Of a stretch of 32,945 bases of DNA, positions 23,761-31,885 are shown piece after piece; position 1 is the stretch's first letter; each line of letters starts with the position of its first letter. This stretch comes from Gammaproteobacteria bacterium (GTDB taxonomy: Bacteria; Pseudomonadota; Gammaproteobacteria; Xanthomonadales; Rhodanobacteraceae). The notes under the pieces were generated by a model. It was not told the DNA's origin. It made no database searches and worked only from the letters and a program-made list of their open reading frames with translations. Position numbers and translations under genes: made by a program. Location of the stretch: positions 1-32,945 of the forward strand of contig SHNG01000195.1 in assembly GCA_004295005.1 (NCBI GenBank), read 5' to 3'.

Positions 23761-23871
23761 ACAATAACCCCTACCAGTTTCTTCGCCTAAGCAAAGTCCC
23801 CGATAGGGGCCGTGTTGGTGAGGATACCGAGTGGATGATCGGCGGCACTCAAATCCTTGCTTAAGGCTGCC

Positions 23872-23899
23872 TTGAGCATGCGCGCAATTCCGGCTTATG
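23872..23899 (+). promoter_or_regulatory. candidate promoter for the fic-dusA pair
   Basis: TTGAGC at 23872-23877 and TATGAT at 23894-23899, 16 bases apart, match the sigma-70 -35 (4 of 6) and -10 (5 of 6) hexamers. They lie 56 bases before the fic start. The stretch 23761-23871 before it holds no gene that I can see. Confidence 0.45.
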
Positions 23900-23955
23900 A
23901 TAAAGGCTGCATTTCATATGCGGCGAGAAGGCTTCCATACTGAAGCCAGACTTCC

Positions 23956-25122
23956 ATGAGCAACCCATCCGGTTCAAACAGGGCAGGCGTGTATGTCCGT
24001 CAGACGGCGGGCTATCGGGCGTTCATGCCCGCGCCGCTGCCGCCGGTGCCGCCGATTGCCTTGCAGGGCGAGCTGCCCGGTCTGTTGTCACAGGCCGATC
24101 GTGCCTTGGGTCGGCTGGATGGATCGGTGCTGACCTTGCCGAACCCTGATCTCTTCATCTTCATGTATGTGCGCAAGGAGGCCGTGCTGTCGAGCCAGAT
24201 CGAGGGCACGCAAAGTTCACTGCAGGATGTGCTGGCCGCCGAAGCGGACCTGTTCGATGAACAGCGGCCGCAGGATGTGGGTGAAGTCATCAACTATGTA
24301 CGCGCCATGCATCACGGGCTGGGTCGACTTTCCGCCCTGCCGGTGTCGCTGCGCCTGGTGTTGGAAATCCATGCCGAACTGATGCGTGGTGTTCGTGGCG
24401 GTCGCCTGCAGCCGGGCGAGTTGCGGCGCAGCCAGAACTGGATCGGTCCATCCGGCAGCACGCTCGCAACGGCGGCCTTTGTGCCACCACCGGCCCACGA
24501 GGTTCCGCAAGCGCTGGGCGACTGGGAGCGATTCCTGCACGCCGAGGATGGGTTGCCGCCGCTGGTCAGAATCGCATTGGCGCATGTGCAGTTCGAGACC
24601 ATCCACCCGTTTCTGGACGGCAACGGGCGTGTCGGGCGTTTGCTCATCACCTTCCTGTTGACCGAATGCGGGATTCTGCACAAGCCGGTGTTGTATCTTT
24701 CGAACTATTTCCGTCAGCACAGGCAGGCATACTACGATCATCTGCAGGCCGTACGCGATCATGGCGCATGGGAGGCATGGCTGGCATTCTTCCTGCGTGG
24801 TGTCATTGCAGTGGCCGGTGAGGCGGCGGAGACGGCGCGGCGCATCCAGTTGTTGCGCGAAGCGCATCGGAGCGCGATTACCGAGCATCTTGGCCGCGCA
24901 GCCGGCAATGGTCATCGTGTGCTGGAACGGCTTTTTGATCGCCCCATCGTGACCGTTGCCGAGGTGCAGCAGGTCACGGGCACCACCTATGTTGCGGCCA
25001 ATACCCTGGTGCGTCGTCTGGTGGAACTCGACATCATCGCCGAGATGACTGGCTTTGCGCGCAATCGACGCTTCCGTTACGAGCCTTACGTTCGGCTGTT
25101 CACCGACGAGGTGCCGGAATGA
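23956..25122 (+). CDS. Fic-domain protein (probable AMPylase) with built-in inhibitory helix
   Basis: A 388-residue Fic protein. The active loop HPFLDGNGRVGR (217-228) is a perfect HPFx[D/E]GNGRxxR motif, with catalytic His217 in the AMP-transfer reaction. An N-terminal Fic_N region carries SSQIEGT (79-85), which fits the inhibitory motif [ST]xxxE[GN], with Glu83 able to block ATP in the resting state. The C-terminal third has a winged-helix-like region (VTVAEVQQVTGTTYVAANTLVRRLVELDII), as in Fic proteins that also bind DNA. Its stop overlaps the dusA start (ATGA). The ribosome-binding site is weak. The target protein is unknown, and no separate antitoxin is needed for this class. Confidence 0.92.
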   Translation: MSNPSGSNRAGVYVRQTAGYRAFMPAPLPPVPPIALQGELPGLLSQADRALGRLDGSVLTLPNPDLFIFMYVRKEAVLSSQIEGTQSSLQDVLAAEADLFDEQRPQDVGEVINYVRAMHHGLGRLSALPVSLRLVLEIHAELMRGVRGGRLQPGELRRSQNWIGPSGSTLATAAFVPPPAHEVPQALGDWERFLHAEDGLPPLVRIALAHVQFETIHPFLDGNGRVGRLLITFLLTECGILHKPVLYLSNYFRQHRQAYYDHLQAVRDHGAWEAWLAFFLRGVIAVAGEAAETARRIQLLREAHRSAITEHLGRAAGNGHRVLERLFDRPIVTVAEVQQVTGTTYVAANTLVRRLVELDIIAEMTGFARNRRFRYEPYVRLFTDEVPE

Positions 25123-26093
25123 GCCGCCTTTCCGTCGCCCCGATGATGGATTGGACGGATCGGCATTGCCGCTATTTCCATCGGCTGCTCACGCCTTCGG
25201 CCTTGCTCTACACCGAGATGGTGCATGCCGAGGCGGTGATCCACGGGGATCGCGAGCGCCTGATCGGGTTTCATCACCACGAAAATCCGCTGGCCCTGCA
25301 ACTGGGTGGCAGCGAACCGGAAAAGCTGGCGCAGGCGGCCCGAATCGGGGCGGAGTGGGGCTACGACGAGGTCAATCTCAATGTGGGTTGTCCGTCGGAT
25401 CGGGTGCAGTCGGGGCGTTTCGGTGCTTGCCTGATGCATGAACCGGCGCTGGTGGCCGATTGTTATGCGGCGATGCAGGCGGCGGTGTCCATTCCGGTGA
25501 CCATCAAATGCCGGCTCGGGGTGGATGACCAGGATGAATATGCCGATTTGCAGCGATTCATTTCGGTCATCGCTGAACGCGGCTGCGGCACCTTCATCGT
25601 GCACGCGCGCAAGGCCTGGCTGAAGGGCTTGTCGCCGAAGGAGAACCGCGAGGTGCCGCCGCTCAACTACCAGCGCGTGTACCAGCTCAAGCGCGACTTC
25701 CCGGCGCTGGGCATTCTCATCAATGGCGGTATCCAGACCGTGGCCGAGGTGCAGACCCATCTGCAACACTGCGATGGAGTAATGCTGGGTCGCACCGCCT
25801 ACCACGAGCCGTATCGCCTTGCAGAGCTTGAACATTCGCTGTTCGGCACGCCGCTGCCGGATCGGGTTGAAGTGATCCGGCAGATGCGTGGCTACATCGA
25901 AGAACATCTGGCCCAGGGCGGCAGGTTGCAGCATATCGCCCGCCATCTGCTGGGCCTGTTCCAGGGCTTGCCCGGCGCGCGCGGCTGGCGTCGCTATCTG
26001 AGCGAAAACGCGCACCGGCCCGATGCCGACTGGGGCGTGGTGGAACGGGCTCTGACGTCAGGCACGGAACTGGCCCGAGTTCGGGTGGCGTGA
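25119..26093 (+). CDS. dusA: tRNA-dihydrouridine synthase A
   Basis: A 324-residue FMN enzyme that reduces uridine 20 and 20a in the D-loop of tRNA. The TIM-barrel motifs are clear: SVAPMMDWTDRHCRYFHR near the start, LQLGGSEPEKLAQAA, NLNVGCPSDRVQSGRFGACLM with catalytic Cys91, VTIKCRLGVDD, FIVHARKAWLKGLSPKENREVPPL, INGGIQT and MLGRTAYHEPY. The HARKAWLKGLSPKENR stretch is the DusA subgroup signature. GAGG eight bases before the ATG lies inside the fic gene, and the ATGA overlap implies translational coupling. Confidence 0.96.
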   Translation: MSRLSVAPMMDWTDRHCRYFHRLLTPSALLYTEMVHAEAVIHGDRERLIGFHHHENPLALQLGGSEPEKLAQAARIGAEWGYDEVNLNVGCPSDRVQSGRFGACLMHEPALVADCYAAMQAAVSIPVTIKCRLGVDDQDEYADLQRFISVIAERGCGTFIVHARKAWLKGLSPKENREVPPLNYQRVYQLKRDFPALGILINGGIQTVAEVQTHLQHCDGVMLGRTAYHEPYRLAELEHSLFGTPLPDRVEVIRQMRGYIEEHLAQGGRLQHIARHLLGLFQGLPGARGWRRYLSENAHRPDADWGVVERALTSGTELARVRVA

Positions 26094-26140
26094 ACCCGGC
26101 AGGGTGCGCTTGCCGCCCCGGTCCGGGTGTCGTTTGGGGG

Positions 26141-26169
26141 TTCACGCTCGCCCGTTAACATCGTGTTAT
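26141..26169 (+). promoter_or_regulatory. candidate promoter for the FadL-type gene
   Basis: TTCACG (26141-26146) and TGTTAT (26164-26169), 17 bases apart, each match 4 of 6 consensus positions. The -10 overlaps a small palindrome (TAACA, three bases, TGTTA at 26156-26168) that could bind a repressor. It is about 55 bases before the start codon. Confidence 0.35.
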
Positions 26170-26224
26170 CTTTGGCCCCGTTTCCGGTCTGTGGTTTGGC
26201 TTTGGATCAACGGGGAGTAGGTCA

Positions 26225-27541
26225 ATGAAAAAGGTACTGGCAACAGCCGTGGCATTGGCGCTGGCAGGTTTCACCGGCAATGCCTTTGCAATCACCGACA
26301 ACGAGGCCAACGCGAGCCTTCCCTACAGTTTTGCCAACCCGGGTGCGCGTGCACTGGGCATGGCTGGTGCGTTTCTCGGTTTGGCCGATGATGCCTCGGC
26401 GGCCTACACCAATCCGGCGGGTCTCACCCAACTGGTCAGCCCGGAAGTCTCCGCCGAACTGCGCTCGGAGCGCACCGATACGCGCTGGCTGGATGGCGGC
26501 AACGTGCAGTTCAACGCGTTCAATGATGGCGGCCTCAACTATTCGTCGCAGAACGACACCAGCACATCGCTGCGCTCGTTCTCGTTCGTCTACCCAAGCG
26601 AGCGTATTTCCTTCGCGTTCTATCGCTACGAGTTGGTCAACTACGATTCGGACTTTCAGAGCGAAGGCGCCATCTGGACCACAGGTGACGGCAGTGGCAT
26701 CAACGGCAGCATCTTTGCCTACGACGTCAGCACCAGCTTCGACGTGGAAACCTATGGCGCCGCGATGGGCATCAAGGCCACCGATTCGCTGTCCTTCGGT
26801 CTGGGCATCAACTACTACCGGCTCGACATCAACAGCGTTACTGACCGCTTTCTCGTAGACGGCGCGCTGGATGGCACGCTGACCGGAGACGCTGTCAACC
26901 GCGAAGCCAACTTCGATGGCGATGGCCGCTTTGGCTTCACCCTGGGTGCGCGCTTCGCGGCCAACGACTGGCTGAGCATTGGCGCGTCCTACCGGCGCGC
27001 TCCGGAACTGGGTTACGACGCCGTGCTTTCTGCACCGACCACCACCGATACCCTTACCCGCGACACCGGGCTGGACGTGCCCGATGTATTCGGCGTCGGC
27101 TTCAGCATCCGTCCGAGCGAATCCTGGGTGATCAACTTCGACGTGAATCGCGTGTTCTATTCCGACGTCACCGATGACCTCACCTCGGTGTTCGACGCGA
27201 ACCAGGCACTGGACCTGGAGCCGCTCAAGCTAGACGACGGCACCGAAGTGCACCTGGGCGCGGAATACACCTTTGCCACCGCGCATCCGTTCAGCCTTCG
27301 CGCCGGCATCTGGCGTGATCCAGCGCATGAGCTGGTCTATCGCGGCACGCCGCCGAACATCGATCTTTCGGTGAACAACGTGCCGGCCAACGCCGCCACG
27401 TTTGCCGCCGGACGCGATGATGCGCAGACCCATATCGCCATCGGTGCCGGCATGGCCTTCGAGAAGTTCCAGATCGACTTGGGTGCGGATTTCTCCGATA
27501 CCGTCGATATTCTCTCGATGTCGGGCGTGTTCCGCTTCTGA
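26225..27541 (+). CDS. FadL/OmpP1/TodX-family outer-membrane transporter
   Basis: A 438-residue outer-membrane protein. The signal peptide (MKKVLATAVALALAGFTGNAFA) is followed by a mature N-terminus beginning ITDNEANASLPYSFANPGARALGMAGAFLGLADDASAAYTNPAGLTQL. The AxALGMAGA and DASAAxxNPAG segments are the FadL hatch-domain signature. About 14 amphipathic strands follow, ending SMSGVFRF with a terminal Phe typical of barrels. FadL proteins take up long-chain fatty acids or other hydrophobic compounds by lateral diffusion. A GGGGAG ribosome-binding site precedes the ATG. It is the last gene in this + strand run, followed by a long hairpin at 27650-27679. Confidence 0.9.
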   Translation: MKKVLATAVALALAGFTGNAFAITDNEANASLPYSFANPGARALGMAGAFLGLADDASAAYTNPAGLTQLVSPEVSAELRSERTDTRWLDGGNVQFNAFNDGGLNYSSQNDTSTSLRSFSFVYPSERISFAFYRYELVNYDSDFQSEGAIWTTGDGSGINGSIFAYDVSTSFDVETYGAAMGIKATDSLSFGLGINYYRLDINSVTDRFLVDGALDGTLTGDAVNREANFDGDGRFGFTLGARFAANDWLSIGASYRRAPELGYDAVLSAPTTTDTLTRDTGLDVPDVFGVGFSIRPSESWVINFDVNRVFYSDVTDDLTSVFDANQALDLEPLKLDDGTEVHLGAEYTFATAHPFSLRAGIWRDPAHELVYRGTPPNIDLSVNNVPANAATFAAGRDDAQTHIAIGAGMAFEKFQIDLGADFSDTVDILSMSGVFRF

Positions 27542-27567
27542 TCCGCCCCGGGGGCGTTGAAGTCACC

Positions 27568-27632
27568 GGATGACTCACGCCCCTCCCGGCGTTCGCCCTC
27601 CGGGCCGCCTGCGGGTTTCCGCTTCGGCATCC
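27568..27632. repeat. 65-base GC-rich dispersed repeat, copy 2 (inverted)
   Basis: The reverse complement matches 23314-23376 almost base for base, from GGATGCCGAAGCGGAA to GAGTCATCC. It lies 26 bases after the FadL-type gene's stop. Confidence 0.8.
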
Positions 27633-27649
27633 TGCATGCGCAGGGAAAA

Positions 27650-27679
27650 GTCGGCTCCGGCCTTTGGCCTTGAGCCGAC
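27650..27679. terminator. long nested hairpin after the FadL-type gene
   Basis: The outer stem is GTCGGCTC (27650-27657) with GAGCCGAC (27672-27679); the inner stem is GGCC/GGCC around a TTT loop. It may end transcription of the FadL-type gene and, from the other side, the kinase operon. There is no T-tract. Confidence 0.4.
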
Positions 27680-27782
27680 CTGCGACTGCGATTTGCCAAG
27701 CAGCAGAAATGGGACTGGCTTGGAGAACGGGGCGCTTGAAGGGGGTCGTTCACGGCCGAGCCCAGGGGAAGTTCTCTTTCTG

Positions 27783-27880
27783 CTCGTCATTCCGGCGAAC
27801 GCCGGAATCCATCTTGATCTTCTGCAACGCAATCAAGAGCAAAATGGGCCCCGGCGTTCGCCGGGGCGACGAAAACCCGG
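27783..27880. repeat. pair of CCGGCG-type dispersed palindromes
   Basis: TTCCGGCGAACGCCGGAA (near 27787-27804), in the CGTCATTCCGG...GGAATCCA context, and CCCCGGCGTTCGCCGGGG (near 27850-27867), followed by CGACGA, are two mutually related palindromes facing opposite ways. Together with 27568-27679 they fill the roughly 355-base gap between the convergent genes. I see no gene in that gap. Confidence 0.65.
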
Positions 27881-27896
27881 GTTGATCAGGGCTTCT

Positions 27897-28682
27897 TCAG
27901 CGGCCGGAATAAAACGCGATGAAGCGCGGTGAGAAGTAATTCGGATCCGGCTTGAGTGTCGCATCGGCGGCTCGCGCATCGGCGACCGCGCTGCGTGCGA
28001 TCTGACCTGCGCCTTCATCAGCGCCCGATTCGGCCAGGGTGAACGCGGCTGCGGCGCGCAGGGTGAGCATGTGCCAGCGCAGGCGTGGAGTCGGCGGCAC
28101 CTTGGCGCTCAGCTTGATCACATCCGCATAGCGTCCAGACAAATAGGCGTCGATCAATGGCTTGAGGATGAGCGCGTCGCGCGAAAGCTGCACCGTCTGT
28201 TCGACCACCGGTGGCGGGGGCGGAGGCGGTGGCTTGACCTCCGATGGTCTGGTATCGGTGCGATTCTCGACAGGTGGAGTGACGACCGGTGGTTTCTCGG
28301 TGGTTGCCACTTGCGAGGACGACGAGCAAGCCGCCTTGCCTTCCTGCTCGACGCTGGCCAGATCCGGAAAACCCTGGATGAAGCTGGCGTTGCCGCCTTG
28401 CGACCAGTAACGCAGCGCGCTTGCGCAATCGCCCTGGCGCCATGCGGCAAGGCCGGCATAGTGCTGTGGAACATAGACTTCATAGCGCTGGCCATAGAGG
28501 CGCACGCGCTTCTCGGGCGTTGCATTGCCGGCCAGGGCACCTTGCATGTAGCGCGCGGTATCACCCCAGCGACCATCGCCCGCGGCTTCCACGCCGCGCG
28601 CGTAATCCTGTTTCCAGTCGGCCAGTGCGGAGCCGGCCAGGCAAGCCAGGCCAAGCAAGGCGAGACGCAGCACCCGGGCCAT
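27897..28682 (-). CDS. exported proline-rich hypothetical protein (kinase operon)
   Basis: A 261-residue protein that I cannot name. The signal peptide (MARVLRLALLGLACLAGSALA) is cut before DWKQDYARG. An N-terminal helical region (about 22-110) has TPR-like features (EAAGDGRWGDTARYMQGAL, then HYAGLAAWRQGDCASALRYWSQGG). A Pro-rich linker includes a run of eight prolines, and a helical C-terminal domain follows (LKPLIDAYLSGRYADVIKLS, then LRAAAAFTLAESG, ending FYSGR). The start at 28682 is chosen because the signal peptide begins there; upstream codons lie in palindrome sequence. It follows the Ser/Thr kinase gene by 112 bases, so it may sense or scaffold at the envelope with that kinase (inference). 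Confidence 0.75.
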   Translation of the reverse strand: MARVLRLALLGLACLAGSALADWKQDYARGVEAAGDGRWGDTARYMQGALAGNATPEKRVRLYGQRYEVYVPQHYAGLAAWRQGDCASALRYWSQGGNASFIQGFPDLASVEQEGKAACSSSSQVATTEKPPVVTPPVENRTDTRPSEVKPPPPPPPPVVEQTVQLSRDALILKPLIDAYLSGRYADVIKLSAKVPPTPRLRWHMLTLRAAAAFTLAESGADEGAGQIARSAVADARAADATLKPDPNYFSPRFIAFYSGR

Positions 28683-28694
28683 TCTGCGCTCGTC

Positions 28695-28771
28695 GTTCCC
28701 GCGCAAGCGGGAACCCAGTGCCTTTGCGATAGAGTAGCCTGAAGGCGATGGATCCCCGCCTGAGCGGGGAT
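28695..28771. repeat. two dispersed palindromes inside the kinase operon
   Basis: GTTCCCGC/GCGGGAAC at 28695-28714 and ATCCCCGC/GCGGGGAT at 28752-28771, each with a 4-base loop. They fill most of the space between the kinase stop (28795) and the next start (28682). Both hairpins would form in the shared mRNA and could change the ratio of the two products. Confidence 0.7.
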
Positions 28772-28794
28772 GGCAGCAACAATCCGGCGTTGCC

Positions 28795-31761
28795 TTAGAG
28801 CCCTGCATTCTTCAGGTACTCCTCGGAACTCAGGCTCGGGAATGCCGCATTGGCCTGGCTGCGCTGGCCGGCCTTGACCCGGGCAAATGCTGAAACCGAC
28901 TTGCGCGAATCCGGATGGGTCAGGGTGACGTAATAGCTGCCGGCGGGCAGGGTCAGGCGCATTGGCGTGGTGCGTTCGGCAGGCAACTCGATCGGCTTGC
29001 GCGAAGCATCGAGCACGCGATCAACCGTGCCCCAGGGCGTGGCGTTGATGACCAGTTCGCCATTGTTTGCTGCCAGCTCGGCATCGCGCTGCGCTTGCAG
29101 TTCGGCAACCCGTTTTTCGACAACCGGAGTCAGGGCAGCCAACGCCTTGCTGTCGGCGAGCGGACCATTGGCGGCGCGGATTGCAGCAGCACTTGCCTGG
29201 CCAGCATCCAGATTGCCGGCGTTGTTGAGGTCGCCGGAAAGCACCTGTGCCAGTTGTTGCTCATAGCGCGTCGCGGCAGCGGCATCGACACCACGCAATT
29301 CGATGATTGCCGTGGCAGCGGCGGTGGCCGATTCGACGCTCAGCGGACGGCGCTGGAGCAATTGGGCGAGACGCTGCTCACGTTCGACAAGCGCCTGCTG
29401 CGCCTGGCTGGCGGCAACCTTCTCGCGCACCGAATTGATTTGCGTGGCGATGCGCGAATCGTCTGGATAGGCGATGGCGGCAGCGTCGGCCAGCGGTACC
29501 GCAACGGACATTTCGTTGCGTTCCACCGCGCCGCGCAGCGCATCGGCCACCACCCGCGGCAGGGCATCGCGCAGCTTCATCGCATCGGCATTGCCTGGAT
29601 CCTCACGCAACAGCGCGTCGAGCACGTCACGCGCATTGTCGGTTGCCGGAGGCAGCAGGCGACCCGATGCGATGGCGGAACGGGCCAGGTTCAATTGCGT
29701 GGCGATCTTCGCCTTTTGTGCGCCGAGGCTTTGTTGGGCGGCATCGCGGATGCTGGCCGCCGCGGCAAGGTCCGGGTCCACGCGCAATGCGAGTTCGGCG
29801 CGGTCAAGCGCGCTGGCGATGTCGTTGCGCGCCTGTGCGGTGCGCGCATCGCCAATGATGCGCTCGGCCAGGATCTGCTTGAAGGCCACCACAGCGGGGT
29901 TGCCGAAATCAATCTGGCGCGCCTGTTCGAACCATTCAAAGGCATTGTCGCCGGCCGGTTCACTGATGCGGTCGGCGTCCAGGGCACTGCGCGCCTTGGC
30001 CAGCAGGCCTTCGAGGCGCAGCTTTCCCGCCTGCACGATTTTCGCCTGCTCGATTTCCGCATTCAGCGCGACAAACACGGGATCACTGCCAAACTGTTCG
30101 CGCAAGTCCGCAAGCGCGCGTTCGGCAGAATCCAGATCGGCGTCCGCGAGCAGTTTGCGCACGCGTGCAAACTCGGTGTCGGTGAGCGCCTTGAGGCGCG
30201 CAAGCACGTCGGCATTGCTGGAATCGAGCGCCAGCGCGGAACGCAGCAGTGCGTAGGCACCCTCCGCCCCTGTGACCTGGTTGCGCTTCTCCGCCTCGCT
30301 TGCCTTCTGCAGGAGTTCCGCGATGCGCGCGGCATTGGCTTCACGCTGCTGGGTTTCGGTGATGCGCTTGAGCAGGTCCTGTACCTGTGCATCCTCGGGT
30401 GCAACCAGCAGGGCCTGATTGGCAATCTCGCTGGCGCCGGCCAGGTCACCCGTGGCCATGACCTTTTCCGCGTTGGCGCGCAGCAGCCCTGCGATCTGGG
30501 TCAGCAATTCGAGACCGCGCTCGTTTTCCGGATCCTTCTGCAGCACCTTTTGCACGTCTTCAAACGCGTTCTGTCCGGGCGGGGCGAGCAGGTCACCCTT
30601 GAGGATCAGGCTATCGGCCTCGCGCAGCAGGGTGCGCACCAGCAGTTGTTCGTCCTGGCTCAGGGTGCGCGGCTTGAACACCGCCCACAGCACGAGGCTC
30701 AGGATCAGCACACCCAGCCCAGCAGTGATGCCGAACACCAGGCGCGGTTTCTTCATCGCCTCCATGACCAGCGATGTGGTCTGCTGGCGCATGGCCGGAT
30801 CGGTCTGCGGCATGCGCAGGAGGTCGAGCGCAAAATCGCTGCTGCCGCCGGTGTAGTCGCCGGAAAAACCCAACGCGCGCAGGCGCTCGGATGTGCTGGC
30901 CGTGGTGACGCTGCCCAGTTGCTTGACCAGTGCATCGTTGCCGACCACCAGGCCACGCAGCGCCTTGATGAAGTCCAGCAGGTTGGCGAAGCGGTCGTCC
31001 GGATTCTTGGCCAGCATCTTGTTGAAGATGGGCTGCAGGGGCTTCAGGTCATCCGGCAGCGGCGGTGGCGGCTGCAAGGCATGGCCCATCAGCACCGCCA
31101 TCGGATTCTCGCCGGTGAACGGTGGCTTGCCGGTCAGCAATTCGTAGAACAGGATGCCCAGCGCATATTGATCGGCGCGGCCATCGATGTCCTTGCCGCT
31201 GGCCTGCTCCGGGCTCATGTAAGTGGGTGTGCCGAGCACAAGGCCGGTTTGGGTGATGCGCGAGGCGAGCACATCGGATTGCTTGGCGATGCCGAAATCG
31301 GTGAGCACCGGAGTGGTCGGATCGCGGAACATCACGTTGGAGGGCTTCAAGTCGCGATGGATCACGCCATTGCGATGCGCAAACTCCAGGCCATTGGCCA
31401 GTTGCACCACCACGCCGATCGCCTCGCCCAGCGACAGGCCCTCGCGCATGCGATCCGACAGCGTGCCGCCTTCCAGCAACTCCATCGAGATGTAGGCAAC
31501 ATCATCGCGGGTGACGATGTCGTAGACCGCCACGATATTGCGATGCGGCAGCTTGGCCATGGTGCGCCCTTCGAGCAGGAAGCGGCGCTCGAACTCGGGC
31601 ATGGGGCCATCGTCGTTGCCGCGCAATTGGCGGCGCATGACCTTGATCGCCACCTTGCGGTCGAGCGAATGCTGGATAGCGAGGTAGACGGTCGCCATGC
31701 CGCCCTCGCCCAGCTTGCTGATCATCTCGTAACCAGGAATGTCCTGGAGGCGATCGGCCAT
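28795..31761 (-). CDS. membrane Ser/Thr protein kinase with large periplasmic repeat region and PEGA-like end
   Basis: A 988-residue PknB-like kinase. The cytoplasmic kinase domain (about 10-270) is complete: KLGEGGMATVY loop (18-23), Lys40 (VAIK), Glu64, HRDLKPSN with catalytic Asp137, DFG at 155-157 and GTPTYMSPEQ. A transmembrane helix lies at about 341-362. The outer part (about 365-900) is a long helical repeat region (TPR-like, many A-D/E-R helices, for example LADLREQFGSDPVFVALNAEI). The end (about 905-980, GELVINATPWGTVDRVLD then LPAGSYYVTLTHPD) looks like a PEGA domain, a small beta-sandwich that often binds surface structures. It probably reads an envelope condition and phosphorylates cytoplasmic targets. 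The downstream exported gene is a likely partner. Confidence 0.92.
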   Translation of the reverse strand: MADRLQDIPGYEMISKLGEGGMATVYLAIQHSLDRKVAIKVMRRQLRGNDDGPMPEFERRFLLEGRTMAKLPHRNIVAVYDIVTRDDVAYISMELLEGGTLSDRMREGLSLGEAIGVVVQLANGLEFAHRNGVIHRDLKPSNVMFRDPTTPVLTDFGIAKQSDVLASRITQTGLVLGTPTYMSPEQASGKDIDGRADQYALGILFYELLTGKPPFTGENPMAVLMGHALQPPPPLPDDLKPLQPIFNKMLAKNPDDRFANLLDFIKALRGLVVGNDALVKQLGSVTTASTSERLRALGFSGDYTGGSSDFALDLLRMPQTDPAMRQQTTSLVMEAMKKPRLVFGITAGLGVLILSLVLWAVFKPRTLSQDEQLLVRTLLREADSLILKGDLLAPPGQNAFEDVQKVLQKDPENERGLELLTQIAGLLRANAEKVMATGDLAGASEIANQALLVAPEDAQVQDLLKRITETQQREANAARIAELLQKASEAEKRNQVTGAEGAYALLRSALALDSSNADVLARLKALTDTEFARVRKLLADADLDSAERALADLREQFGSDPVFVALNAEIEQAKIVQAGKLRLEGLLAKARSALDADRISEPAGDNAFEWFEQARQIDFGNPAVVAFKQILAERIIGDARTAQARNDIASALDRAELALRVDPDLAAAASIRDAAQQSLGAQKAKIATQLNLARSAIASGRLLPPATDNARDVLDALLREDPGNADAMKLRDALPRVVADALRGAVERNEMSVAVPLADAAAIAYPDDSRIATQINSVREKVAASQAQQALVEREQRLAQLLQRRPLSVESATAAATAIIELRGVDAAAATRYEQQLAQVLSGDLNNAGNLDAGQASAAAIRAANGPLADSKALAALTPVVEKRVAELQAQRDAELAANNGELVINATPWGTVDRVLDASRKPIELPAERTTPMRLTLPAGSYYVTLTHPDSRKSVSAFARVKAGQRSQANAAFPSLSSEEYLKNAGL

Positions 31762-31885
31762 GTCCCCTTCCTCTGCCTTGCGATCATAGCAAAGCCGCGC
31801 GACGCTTCAGGCTTCGTCCGCAATGGGCTATAAGGAGCCATCGGCCCGGGGATCGATCCAGTCCCGTGGGGCGGCCGGGAATGAA

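Noticed and set aside
28915-31833. A 972-codon open frame on the + strand opposite the kinase gene
   Set aside because: Antisense shadow in GC-rich DNA. The - strand frame carries all kinase motifs, and the + frame gives a His/Gln/Arg-rich product with no domain.
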